Assembly (NCBI GenBank): GCA_963921425.1
Contig: OY992837.1
Coordinates: 21,840,630-21,904,629 of the forward strand
From: Dryas octopetala
Taxonomy: Eukaryota; Streptophyta; Magnoliopsida; Rosales; Rosaceae
Reading direction: 5' to 3'
DNA length: 64,000 nt
The notes below the pieces were generated by a model. The model was not told where the DNA came from and searched no databases. It saw nothing but the letters and a program-made list of their open reading frames with translations. How positions within the stretch are numbered: position 1 is the first letter of the stretch; every line of letters begins with the position of its first letter. The translations under genes and the position numbers were made by a program. Of the stretch, positions 11,471 to 23,665 are shown piece after piece.

Positions 11471-14052
11471 GCTACTTTCTAACCCACACCCGCCTTAGGA
11501 TCATCCAGATAACATACTGGTTTCGCCATAGTGGCAATAATAAATGGATCATTCTCATACCATTCAGTGTTTGTGTTCACAGATATTAAGTCATAAACGA
11601 GTTTAATACTGTTGTTTCTATTCGGGTCTGTATTAAACCAATGACACTTAAATAACACAACTTGAAAGTGATGCGAGTACAACACTTGATGTACACTCGT
11701 CAGCTTGCCGTAGAAATCTACCGTGCTAGTCTCCAAATTCTCTACACAAACCCTGCTATTTTGAGTGCTCAAGATGTCATCTCGTTCTACAGTTAAAAAC
11801 TTAACTTCATTCACATTACATCTGGAAAACGTTTCAACTCATTGAATGTCACTCGCCAAACTCATTAACTCATTGTATAATGGCGAATTATCATCAATTA
11901 GTTTTTCCATCTGTTAAAAGACAATGTAATTAATATATTACAAAAAACATACAAACACATGAACGAACTGATCATTATTGTCAGTAGTCACTTACATGTT
12001 CCTTAAACCATTTAGGAAACAATTCTCAATGTTTTTCTCTACACGTTCCTTGTCCCGTCCTGGATAGTCGCGATTCATTAGTTCCTCATGCTCAATGCGT
12101 AAGGAGTCAACTTCTTCGCAATTATTGAGTATGAACTAATGAGCCACCTCCATATCGTGTTTCGAGAATTGAACAGTTGGTTTAGGGGCTTAGCCAAATG
12201 GTCGTATAATTTGAGAAAAGACAGAAAGTGTCTCATTTTTTTCACCATCGTCATTGTTGCGTTGGGGCTAATTGAATGACGTCTCAACACTGCTGAGATA
12301 CATTGCACAGTAGGTGATGGATTCATTTGCAATGTATGCCTCCGCTATGGAGCCTTCGGGGTGTGCCCTGTTTCGGACGTACCTTTTGTAATTACCCAAC
12401 ATTCTACAAATGTAAGTACATAGTGAGAAAACTTTTATGAGTAACATAGAGCTAAACTTGGAGAATAGTAACAAAAAGTTTAGGAATTGTTACATTTCTA
12501 TTGGGTACATCCATCGATAATTGACCGGCCCAGCAAGAATTGCCTTTTGCGGTAAATGTATCATCAAGTGAATCATTATATCAAAAAAGGCCGGTGGAAA
12601 TATTTGTTCAAATTTGCATAGGATGTACACAATCTCATCTTTCAATTTTGACACGTCCGACACACACAACGTCTTAGCGCATATATGCGGAAAGAACCTC
12701 GACAACCCAACAATCGGTTCAACCACATCTTCAGGCAAAAATTTTCGAACACCCACCGGAAGCAGCCGTTGCAATAAAACATGACAATCATGACTTTTCA
12801 AGCCCAAAATTTTTCTAGAATCAGTTTTCACATTTTGTGAGATATTGGTCGCATATCCATCTAAAAATGTGATCGATGCAAGAAACTTTAAGAATTATTT
12901 CTTATCCCCAGGCTTCACTGTATAAAATGGATGCTTCTTTATCATTTTTTCACCCTTCTTCATTAACCACAAATGTTTTTTGATGCCCATTTCTTGCAAA
13001 TCTTGTAGAGCCTTAATTGTTTCCTTTGATTTTCCCTCAATGCCCAAAATTGTTCCCACCAAACTTTCGCACACGTTCTTCTCAATATGCATTACATCGA
13101 GATTGTGCATGATTTTCAACTTGGACCAGTACTCCAACTCGAAGAATATTGACTTGTTTGTCCAATTTAGATGTGCAGGTGACCTTGACATATTTCGTTC
13201 TTTGTTAGAGGGATGTTTACCAATCCGGCCAAATTCTAAGTTATTTAACTGCCTCAAGATGTCATCGCCAGATAATTCTTTAGGTTTCACACCCATCTCA
13301 TTTTTTCCGTCAAACGCCTCCTTATTGTGACGCCATTTATGATCCCTCGGCAACCATCTTTAGTGGCCCATATAACATACTTTACTACTGTGCCAAGCGG
13401 AAATTATATCCTCATTACAAGTAGGACATGCCATATAACCCTTGGTGCTCCAGCCTGATAGATTCCCATAAGTTGGGAAATCATTTATTTTCCACATGAC
13501 TACTGCATGCAAGGAAAACATTTTTCCAGTGGACTTATCATATGTCGGCACACCATTGTGCCACAATTCTTTCAGCTCATCAATCAACGGCCGCAAATAT
13601 ACATCAATCTCTTTGCCAAGGGATTGCGGTCCTGGAATTAATAGCGTCATAATTGTGAATTCTTTTTTCATGCATTTCCAGGGAGGCAAATTATAAGGAA
13701 CCACGACCACTGGCCAAGTGCTTTGAGATGTGTTCATATTCCCGAATGGATTAAATCCATCAGTAGCAAGTCCTAACCTGACATTTCGTGGATCCGCTGT
13801 AAAATTCGGATATATCTTGTCAAATTCTTTCCATGCGCTTCCGTCTACAGGATGTCTCATTACATCGTCCTCAACCCGCTTATCTTTGTGTCATCTCATG
13901 TCACTTGCAGTATGTGTCGACATGTACAATCGTTGCAATCTTGGCTTAAGTGGGAAATAACGCAACACCTTTTGCGGAATCTGTTTCTTTCTCTCTACAT
14001 ACTTGTTCTTATATCTCGGCTCATTGCACACAGGGCATTTATATTTCCAACC
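11470..14052 (-). pseudogene. TNP2-like CACTA transposase, degenerate
   Basis: Minus-strand similarity to plant CACTA transposases runs in order. First the transposase_21 core, about 14040-12895, with CPVCNEPRYKNKYV, LGLATDGFNPFGNM, MACPTCNEDI and KIMHNLDVMHIEKNVCESLV. Then a DUF4218-type segment, about 12890-12270, with GLKSHDCHVLLQRLLPV and, after a probable small intron, NRAHPEGSIAEAYIANE. Then a DUF4216-type segment, 11814-11479, with VLFKCHWFNTDPNRNN. In-frame stops interrupt the core at about 13893 (a TGA), 13358 (a TAA after CYMGH) and 12893 (a TAA after KPGDKK). The N-terminal end is cut at about 14052. The copy is inactive as read. Confidence 0.88.
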
Positions 14053-14260
14053 GGTCGGTTCAGTTCGGTTGAATCAACGGTTCAAGAGATCAAGACCGCC
14101 CTCTGAAACCGAATTAGGGCGGTTTGGTTCGATTCATCACCTGAAACTGAAAAAAATGGAAATCAACCCAAACAGATCGGCCTGGTCCAATTTGGTTCGG
14201 TCGGTCGGTAATTTCAGTAAAAAAAACCACCCCTATTATTCGAAGGTGTGAAATCGAAAT
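14053..14260. mobile_element. Probable hAT-type MITE remnant at the CACTA break
   Basis: A block dominated by ggttcggt, cggtcggt and aaccgaatt strings starts exactly where CACTA transposase similarity ends and closes with ccacccctatt, an end seen in many small plant DNA elements. Only one plausible end is visible, so the identification is tentative. Confidence 0.35.
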
Positions 14261-15551
14261 TTTTGCCAAATTTTGATGATCATCCTCCGAACAAGTGGTT
14301 TGCGATTTATTGTAAATTTTTATACGACAGATGCTCACCAAAAGTTGTCAACTTATTTAGTGGGTATCTACCGAAATAGTTTATATATTTTCAACTCGTG
14401 TTTTGAATAAAACCGCGAACCTAAGATCTTCAAAATGCGAAAAATCTCATAAATTCAAAAAATATATATATATATATATATGATCAAACATACCTCATTT
14501 GACAACTCCGATTGGTCATTCTGAGTGTCCATTCACCAAAAATAGCTAGTTTTGGTATAATGGGAGTGATGAAATAAATAGTCTATGTCTAGGATTTTGG
14601 TTGAAGAGTATAGAAGTTGAAGATGGTGGTAGTGTACGTAAGAGAGTGGAGTGTGAAGATGAAGATGATGGTGTTGGTGTTGGTGTTAGTGTGGGTGGAG
14701 TCAGCCAGTGGTAATAAAGAGGATATAGGGTGTAATGAGAAAACATGCTCTAAGAAAATTGTCCTATACAATCATTTTACAATTAGGGTAAAAATGTCTT
14801 TTATCAAATTAGAATGAGAGTGGTCAACTCAACAAGTTTGGGTGATTGAAATAGCCACGCTTTTCTGTAAAATTTTCTTCAAGTTCGTTTTATTTTTTGT
14901 CAATAGAAGCAGGCTTATCTAGAAATTGGTCTCGAAGGTAACTTTTGGACCGGGTGAATTGGAGTTTATGTTTTTAGTAGTTTGAGCCTGCAAATTAAAG
15001 CACCCAAAACTTAAGTATCAGGTTGCAACTGTACCATTTGTAAAACGACCTCAACTTCTTGTACTATACAAAATTTACCGAAATTATAAGTTGTTGATGC
15101 ACTCCACATCATAAATGTTCTTCCCTGCAGCATAGTTTTGTCAAATACGTTCATTACACACAATACATTGCACATAATACTTGATGCAGACAAATCCAAA
15201 AAGAGAGGCACGCCCAGTGATACACATTAAGCCAAACTTGACTGGTATATTAAAGGGAATTTAAGACTGATAATGAATATTTTTTTACTTTTTACTTTCA
15301 TCTAACAATTCCTGATTGTATCCAGAAGGCCATGAGCTAACTGTTAACAAACATGATATAGAGATATTTTTTCCCGTATATAATGAACCCCTAAAAATAA
15401 TGATCGAATGCATTATGCAGATAGCTAGCCTGCCTGCCTCAGTCTGACTCCATGTATAATCCTTATGATGCAGAAACCATGCTTTGTAGCTCAAGTTTCA
15501 TTATACAACAGGCTCCAGTCAAGGACCTAAATTTTTAAGAGCAGGATTTGA
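14261..15551. other. Spacer between the CACTA remnant and the 3' end of DEGP7
   Basis: A/T-rich sequence with a TA run at 14461-14480. No coding similarity was recognised on either strand. The last several hundred bases before 15551 should include the DEGP7 3' UTR on the minus strand, but no single polyadenylation signal is convincing. Confidence 0.4.
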
Positions 15552-18500
15552 TTATGTACTAGTATAATCTAGTGCCTTAATTGTCCTTCGACGCCAGATG
15601 GCAGAATCGGGATCAAATCTCAATTCCCATGTAGGCCAGTAGTGCAAGTCCTGCTTCAACGTTAGAACTCTAGGCTTCCCATTTAGGTGGACTGTCCTTA
15701 TACGAACAAACTCTCCATGTTCTAATTCCTGATACAATTTTCAAAGCAACATCACAAATAAATAAATAAATAATGCAAAAGAATCATAAGACACTCATAT
15801 ATAGATTCCAATACATCTTAAAATACTACAAAATACTCGTAATTCCGTGACAAAAAAATAATTACATTTCGTTCATTTGATTTAAAGAAAACCGTCTACA
15901 GTCACTAATATAGCTTACAATGATAGAGGTAAGCCACCCTGAATAATGAGCTCACATAAGAAAAGCAAGAAACAAATATATTCATATTGAATCAAATGAA
16001 TCTCAAGTAACCGCCTACCCTTGAAAAAGTCTATAAAAGCTAATTACGTGCAAGTTTGTAGAGTGGTAAAATATGATTAGCTCACTCAGTATCATGGTTG
16101 TAGAACAACACAACGCAAGTCAACAAATGATAAAGTATGCAGCCCAGTGGATTTTGTCACATGCACTGGGGCTTGGCATAACTCAACAAGAATTTCATCA
16201 TAAAACTGCAGCATAATGTTCTTTATTTTTGTTCACCGTCATTTTAATAATCTTTATCCATATATTAATTACAATCCCCGTATTAATAAAGTGTTGATTT
16301 CTTACTCCATCCATGATAAATTGTCAATTTAAGCCCCATATAAAAATCATCTCACATCAAAATCCCAAACGCAGAGTGTAGAAGAGAGAAAAAATTAAAT
16401 ACTCTGAAACACATATCATAGAGTTATTTTGTGGTGAGATATATACATAAGAGTGAACTGTACCTTAGTTACATTTAGAAAAGCATCTAAATCAGGAGTC
16501 TGTTTTCCATTAACTTCAACTATCCACTGAAGAGCATATAGACCATATCTATGCACTGGACTACCATGACACCACCTGGTAATTTTGACAAGTCAGCATA
16601 TTGAGCAAATTGAACTTCAGAACATAAAAGGTTAGTTAAAAAATAGAACCACAACATTAATAAAAAAAATAGAAGTGCACATTCAGATTCAGCGACAATC
16701 GGAGATTTTCGCCAAGTTTGGACAACAAAACAGTGAGGATTCATTCTCTGTACACGCAACACCTGTACTCCAAAGTCGAAGTTAGTAATGCCCAAACAGC
16801 TTCCGACTAGTAGCATGCTTCCCTAATTAGCCTATTTTGTCGTGAACATTTCTGCTCCCAAAATAAAGCCTCCTTTCAGGACCCTGATGTTATAAAAATG
16901 AACTCCAGCTAAGTTCCCAGTTCAGGAAATCCGCTGGAGAAGATTGAGCAGCGACTTAATTGGAAGATTTTAATTTTTATCAATCAGCTCGTTTAGTGCT
17001 TAGAGTTAGGAAGCTAAACCCAATATCCTAAACAGCAATTCCAAATCTACAACCTGAAGTAGTCAAACATATTGAGACTGGAACAAAAACAAATGTAAAA
17101 AAAACAAGGCTTTTTATCACCAATAGTCCCTCTACTTTCACTCAAACATCAAATTGGTCCCTAAAGTGCATTTTCAATCAATTTCATCCCTCATCTTTGT
17201 CATCGATCATCAATTTGGTCCCTAAACACACTTTGAAAATTCGCCAAAAATAGTTCGGGATACAAAAAAAATCCCTGAAAATTCTTATGAACTCGTCTTG
17301 ACTACTACTATTTTTATATGGGGTCAAATTATCAAATTGATTTTCCAAAAAATTCAGAATTCCCAAACTAATTCCCCATATTTTCTGGAAAAATACTAAA
17401 CGTGAATTTGATAACTTGACCTCATATAAAAATAGTACTAGTCAAGTGGAATCCATAGTAATTTTCGGAGAATTTTTTCATATCCTGAGCCATATTTGGC
17501 GAGTTTTCAAAGTGTGTTTAGGAACCAATTGATGTTCGGTGGCAAAAATGAGGGATGACAATGAGTGAAAATACACTTTAGGAACCAAATTGATGTTTTG
17601 GTGAAAGTTGAGGGACTATTTGTGATAAAAAGCCAAAAAACAACAAAAAATCAAAACAGATTGAGCGGTTAGATTGAGCAACCGCTCAATCAACCGTAAG
17701 AAAAATAAAGATCCACTTTAGCGGATGATCTTGATGACGCTTGAGCAAAACACCATTTGCATACGGACTCGTCTGCTCTTGAATGGCTTCCTATATGCAT
17801 ATACATACATATCACATTGCAATATGCATGAGACACACAAGTGCTGACATATGCGTATTGTCGTCTGATGACAATAGTTCCTTTATGCGAGTCTCATACG
17901 AGTGTGTTTCAGTGTTTCCACAAGTATCAAACACAGTTTGACACCTGTACATCAGATGGTACTCTATATATGCATACCAACTTAAAATCGTCTTACGTTG
18001 TCAATTAAAGAACCCACCATTTTTCTGCCCGAATACAAAAAGAAATATGTAATCACCTTGCTGCTAAAACAAGCATTCACAACCAAGGTTCAAAATATCG
18101 GCCGTGCAGATATTATTGAGACTCCAAAATAAGGAAATATCGATGGAAATATCATTATCGTTATCATTATCGGCTGCCGTCCACAAAAACAACAAATATT
18201 GGCTTCAAAACACATAATTTTTAAATGAAACTTCTAAAAATGTTAAATCAATCATCATTGCATGAATTAAACATACAAGTCTCATAAATTAGAGTCTATA
18301 TGATAACTATATAATATGTATATAGGGGATATAATACACATAAGTGACAAGTTTAGATAAAAAAAATTCCTAAAAAAACTAGTAAATTTAGAGCCCAAAC
18401 TCCTAATATTATTTTAAACCCAATATTTGTGGTAAAAGTTTGAACCCAAACCCAATACTTGTTTTGCCCGTATAAATCAGTATACCTAGCCAACACCCAT

Positions 18501-21500
18501 ATAAATCAGTATAATGAGATCCTAAGCCCAAACCCATATAAATCAGCCCAAACCAGACCTAGTATAATTTGTTTAGCCCGTTCAAACAAACAGAGCAGAT
18601 AAACAGTCTTCTTGAGCACAGATCAACCAGACGCAAGGGAGAGAGAGAGAGACATAGTGCGAGACAGAGAGTGCGATAAATCACACAGTAGACAGCTGCT
18701 GATTGATGTTCCTACTCAAACAAAGTGTGGGTGCCAAAACTCTCATAAAGCTATTGGTATTCAATCATTTTTTCAGTCATTTTGGGGTTGAATGGTAGAT
18801 GGGATTCCTTTTATATTGGGTTTTGATATTCTAATGTTAATTCTTTGATAAAGGTTCATAATTAGTACATGGGTAAGGAAATTGATTGTTAATTTGGCTT
18901 AACTTCTCATTCTTCCCTTTTGTTTTTCAATTTTTTTCCTCTGAATTTTGGTGAATGCCGGCATAATATCAGGAATTTCCGATATGCCGATATCGGCAAA
19001 ATATCGGACATACGGGTGAATATTTTGCTTCACCCCTCTATCGGTGTCGCTGACTCCAAAAAGCGACATTTCAGGTTGTCGGCCGATATTTTGAACACTG
19101 TTCACAACTCAAAGAAAAATTCTTACCTTGCCACATATACACCGTGACCTTCTTCTGGAAGAAATCCGAGAGCACGCACTGCTGGATGAGGATCCTGAAC
19201 GATACATCCACACCAATTTATTGCACGAGTAGTGCCACTCCCATCCCTAACATCTGTTCCCACAAGAAGATCAATTTCACGTCCCTGAAAAACCATGCAG
19301 ATCAAACTTTAAAGAATGTATAGCTCAGCCTGGTAATTTAAAAGAGAAACAAATAAAAAACAAAAGAACCATACAAAATAATAAAAATAACATAACAGAC
19401 ATATAATAGCAGAAATACTCTTCCAACCCCTCCCCTAACCCGAAGAGGAAACATTTTGAAATGACTGAAAAAGAAATCTAAGTACAAATTCTCTTTACCT
19501 GTCTAAAAATGGTCATGTTAAGCTTGCCATCATTATTTTCATTTTTGTCTAATGCTTGGCAGACATTTTCAACATCACGGAAGCATGTAACTGGCTCCTT
19601 ATTGATAGCCAAGACCATGTCTGCTTGTTCTAACAGATTTTCAGCTTTAGATCCAGCTAAACATCCTTTCACACGTAAAACCTGTCGTCTAATTGGATCT
19701 TTCTTAACAAGAGCCTACAACAAGAACAAATGATTAATCGTGGACATCGATAATGGCAGTCTTTCAAGGAGCTTTGATTCTCAAAGTCTAAGAAACTATT
19801 ACACATCTACAAAAGCAATAAACAGAAACTAAAAGAAAGTTCCACAACCAAAATCATGGATCAAAATGCAAAGGGAAATTTTTTCAAAAAGGACACATTC
19901 TTTGGGGTTAATCCTATTTTAAGACACACATTTGAGTTTGTGTTAATGTAAGACATATATTTAGGGTTTGTGTTATTGTGGTACAATCCGTCAACTCTGT
20001 TAAGAATTCTGTTAAAAATAGATCATGTGTCATGCACATGACCAATTTTTATGAGACAAATTTGACAATTCACTCATATATTTTAAAAACAAATAAAAAA
20101 CGGAAAACTGAAAAAAAAAAAAAAAATAAGACAAAAAAAAAAAACCAGCACCCCCTTCCCCCACCAAGCCCAGCCCCACCAGCCCCCTCCTCCCCACCCA
20201 ACCCACTCCACCACCTCCCCCTTCCCCACCCAGACCGTCCCAACACCTTCCCATCGGGGCCCCACCCAGCCCCGTCACGCCCCCCCCCCCCCCCCCCAAC
20301 CTAGCCCCGGCCACGTCTCAACCCCCCCTCCCAACCAACCCCAACCCCAACACCGTCGCACCAACCCAGCCTCATCGCACCTTCCCTCACCCAACTCCAG
20401 CCCGTCCCACCCCCCCACCCAGCCTACTCCACCACTTCCTGGAGACTGGCAACCTCCCTCACTACTCCGACGATGGATACAGTGAAGAGAGAGAGAGAAG
20501 AAAAGATAGAGAGAAAGTGACAGAGAGACAGAGATAGAGAGAAGACAGAGAGACAGAGAGGAAGAAACGAAGGAGAAATGAAGAGAGAGGGAGGGTGAGC
20601 CGTCGCCGGTGTGTAAGGTCGCTGCCGGAGGTGGTGCAATGATGCAGATCTCCCCTATTCTTCCTTCAATTGCAAGTCTACTATTTGCAAGTATCCAAGC
20701 AACTTTTCTCTATTTTTTTTTTTTGTTGGTCATTCATCCTTGAAAAGAAGAAAATATAATTCATTTACTTGGTATACTATTCATCTATGATATTCTTAAT
20801 TCTCTTTAGTACATGAGTTCTATCTAACATATCTAACATATGAACACCATAATCAAAACTTCTTGACTAAATTATGGTTATGGTTTTGGTATCTGTAGTT
20901 TGGGCCAATTATCTCAATCTTAGTAGAACTTGGCCCAAACTACAGGTACCAAAATCTTTGGGCAAACTTTTTTATAGCTTAGAACACTTTGACAGAAACT
21001 TTTATTGAAAAAAAACAAAGGCGTAAGGTAGTGAAACGAAAAATTGCAGTTACAATGGCATTTTTTTGGTTAGTGTTGATGTAGCGACACCAAAAAGTGC
21101 AATTACAATGGGGTTTCTTGGGTTATCAAGGTTTATTTGGATGTGAGAGTATCTTTTAGCATGGCTTAGGAGAATTATAGGTTTATGATTTAGGATTTAT
21201 AACTTTTATTAGGGATACAAAGGAGCCACTACAATGAAAAAATAATACAGCGATAGGTGGCCATCAATGTAATGCAGTAGCAGTAACTGTTAACTCAACA
21301 ATGACGCAGCGTGTGTATATAAAGTTGTCTTTAATATTTTAATTTATGAATATACCAATTCATCTACCACATATACAATAACAATTTCACAGGCTGAAGG
21401 AAAAGAAGAATGGGTACAACTCATAGATGTAGTTAGAAGAAATATTTAGTATCGAGAAGAAGACGTACTTGAACCCAATCATCACTTAGTCCAAAACTCC

Positions 21501-23634
21501 TGGCTTTTGAAAGCAATGTAGGATATAGTTCAACCTCTAAAATTCTAACCAGAGGCATTGGCCTTTTGACTCGATTTACGAGAAGAGGAAGACCTTGAGC
21601 ACCACAAATGATTTTTTCAAGGACTTGGCTGATCGTATAAATAGGGATACCTCTAACAAATTGATGATCTTCAGAGCTACTGCAACCGAATTTCAGCTGC
21701 GAATGCAAATCAATAATGAAAATCAGATAAACCAATGTTAAAGGAGATACCTGATTTTTATTTTTTTTTTTCTGAGGGGAGACGTATAAACCTGAGTTGA
21801 AAAGCTACCCCAGATAGCTCGGACCCTTCCATGCTCATCAGTTAGCACACCAGAAAATGTACTGCCAAAATCTGAATACAGAATAACATAAAATACAGAA
21901 AATGAATTAAATCAACAATTGGAAAATTAAGAATTAGCTTAAGCAATGGAAACTCCAATTACCAGTATCAAGCTCGATGACTTCCATATTGGTTGCTCTA
22001 TACCGTGGGCAATCAGCTGAGCCAATATTTAATGCAGCGCATGGATTGGTCACAATGGACTTCCTAGATGTTGCTTGCAGGCTTCTACTTAACCCCACAA
22101 GATACACAGAATCCCCACGACCTAATGCAGGCTCTGCCTCAAAGAGTGTTTTATAAGTAAATTTGCTTGAAGACTTGGTAGACTAGAAATTAATTAAACT
22201 ATCAAAGTCTCAAAACTTCAAAATATTGCAAGGATATCTATACAACAATCCAAACCACAACTTTATGCACCTTTAAAAACGACGGAACCACCAAAACAAA
22301 AAAACCCTAAATTGAGTACAGAAAGAGCAAAAACTTGTATGTATTAGTGCAAGCACGCAAAAGAGCGCTTCCTAGGCTTATGGTGGGATTAGAATGATAG
22401 AAGATTTAAGAAATAGAATATGTACAGGGAATAATGAGGGTTTATGGCTGCTGGAAGTTTAGAGAAATAAGAGAGATGGAGTAAAATAGGGAGGAGAAAA
22501 GAGACGGAAGTAAGGAGAAGATCTCAAGGCACCAAGCCTTCAACACACTAAATTTTCATTCACTCAAAACCTGATTTGGTTTACAGAAAATAGCCATATT
22601 AATAGTCTTCAAATACATCTCCAAAAGAATCCTAAAAATACCAAAATACTTGCTAAAATACTTAAAAGAATTATTAAATATTAGAAATATGAACACTCAT
22701 TAATTCACAAAACAAAACTTGATATTAAGACTAGACTCTTGAGTATCCAAATCAATACATTCTTATAACACTAGACTCAAATAAATACTCTTCATAAGAC
22801 TTGACATTAACTCTAGAGTGACTTAATTTATTTAATTATGCATTTTTAATAACCGACTCTTAGGGGAGTGTATTCAATCATGACTTTTAAAGACTTTTTT
22901 TAAGTGACAGATTTTTATGGAATTCATAAGACTTTCATAGACTTTTATAGACTTTACAAAATTATGATCGACTTTCATGGACTTTTATAGACTTGCATAG
23001 AGTTGGATATAAAAAACTTTCATAGAGATTGATAGACTTTCAATGACTTATAATAAATTATATTGTTGCTATGAAGTACAAGAAAGATGTCAAAAACAAA
23101 TTTTTTTCTTATAATCTCTCCTTTTTATATACCACATACGCTCATTTGCGCTACAATTTTTTCTATTTTCCTAGATCTTATCTTTGTATTCTACTAGTTT
23201 GAAATTTTTTTTCTAATTTTCAAGCATGTTGGTTCAAATCTTGTCCTCTACGCCCCTCACCAAAAAGACCACCCAATTTCTCTATTTTTCATCTTCCAAT
23301 AACCTAGATTTTGTAAGATAAAATTATGTTAATTAGCTAAAATTAATTACAATTATACTTATTTTAGTTTTAGTTTTAGTTTTATGTTTATGTTTATGTT
23401 TATATATATTCATTTTTATTTATATTTGTGTATAGATATATTTACTTTTTTAAAAAATAAATAATCAATATTATGTGTGGTGGGTGCAGTGTGTGTGCGT
23501 GTGTGCGTGTGTTGTGTTGTGATGTGCGTGTGATGTGTTAAGGGAAAACCCAGCAAGCTCCAAGAGAAGAGAAAAGACAAGGAGAAGAAGAGAGCCCAGC
23601 AAGCTCCGAGAAAAGAGAAAAGACGAGGAGAAGA

Positions 23635-23665
<31 letters not shown>

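Larger units (their letters stand above)
8615..14052 (-). mobile_element. CACTA (En/Spm) DNA transposon, decayed, one terminus seen
   Basis: The left terminus is a typical CACTA end, cactacaagaaaaagg, starting at 8615 and preceded by cta, a possible half of a 3-bp target duplication. Inside it is a subterminal palindrome array, then a TNPA-like region and a TNP2-like transposase, both on the minus strand. The matching terminus with ...ttgtagtg was not found on the right. There the transposase similarity stops at about 14052, at a block of ggttcggtcggt repeats that looks like another element. The right end may have been lost or displaced by that insertion. Several in-frame stops show that this copy cannot encode a transposase. 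Confidence 0.9.
15552..19714 (-). other. DEGP7: DEGP7 exons 21-24: C-terminal PDZ pair
   Basis: Residues about 893-1112. Two PDZ-like units are seen: [20 protein letters not shown] with [11 protein letters not shown] (exon 21), and [20 protein letters not shown] with VNGKQTPDL (exons 22-23). The conserved tail [20 protein letters not shown] and [14 protein letters not shown] is in exon 24. Introns 22 and 23 are 2.55 and 0.74 kb. Confidence 0.85.

Noticed and set aside
14546-14817. Overlapping open frames on both strands near 14.6 kb
   Set aside because: Built on GTGTTG/GATGAAGATG repeats, with no conserved motif.
19978-20314. Open frames with Pro-rich or Gly-rich translations in DEGP7 intron 20
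   Set aside because: They follow a C-rich tract and a poly-C run. They overlap on opposite strands and match no family.
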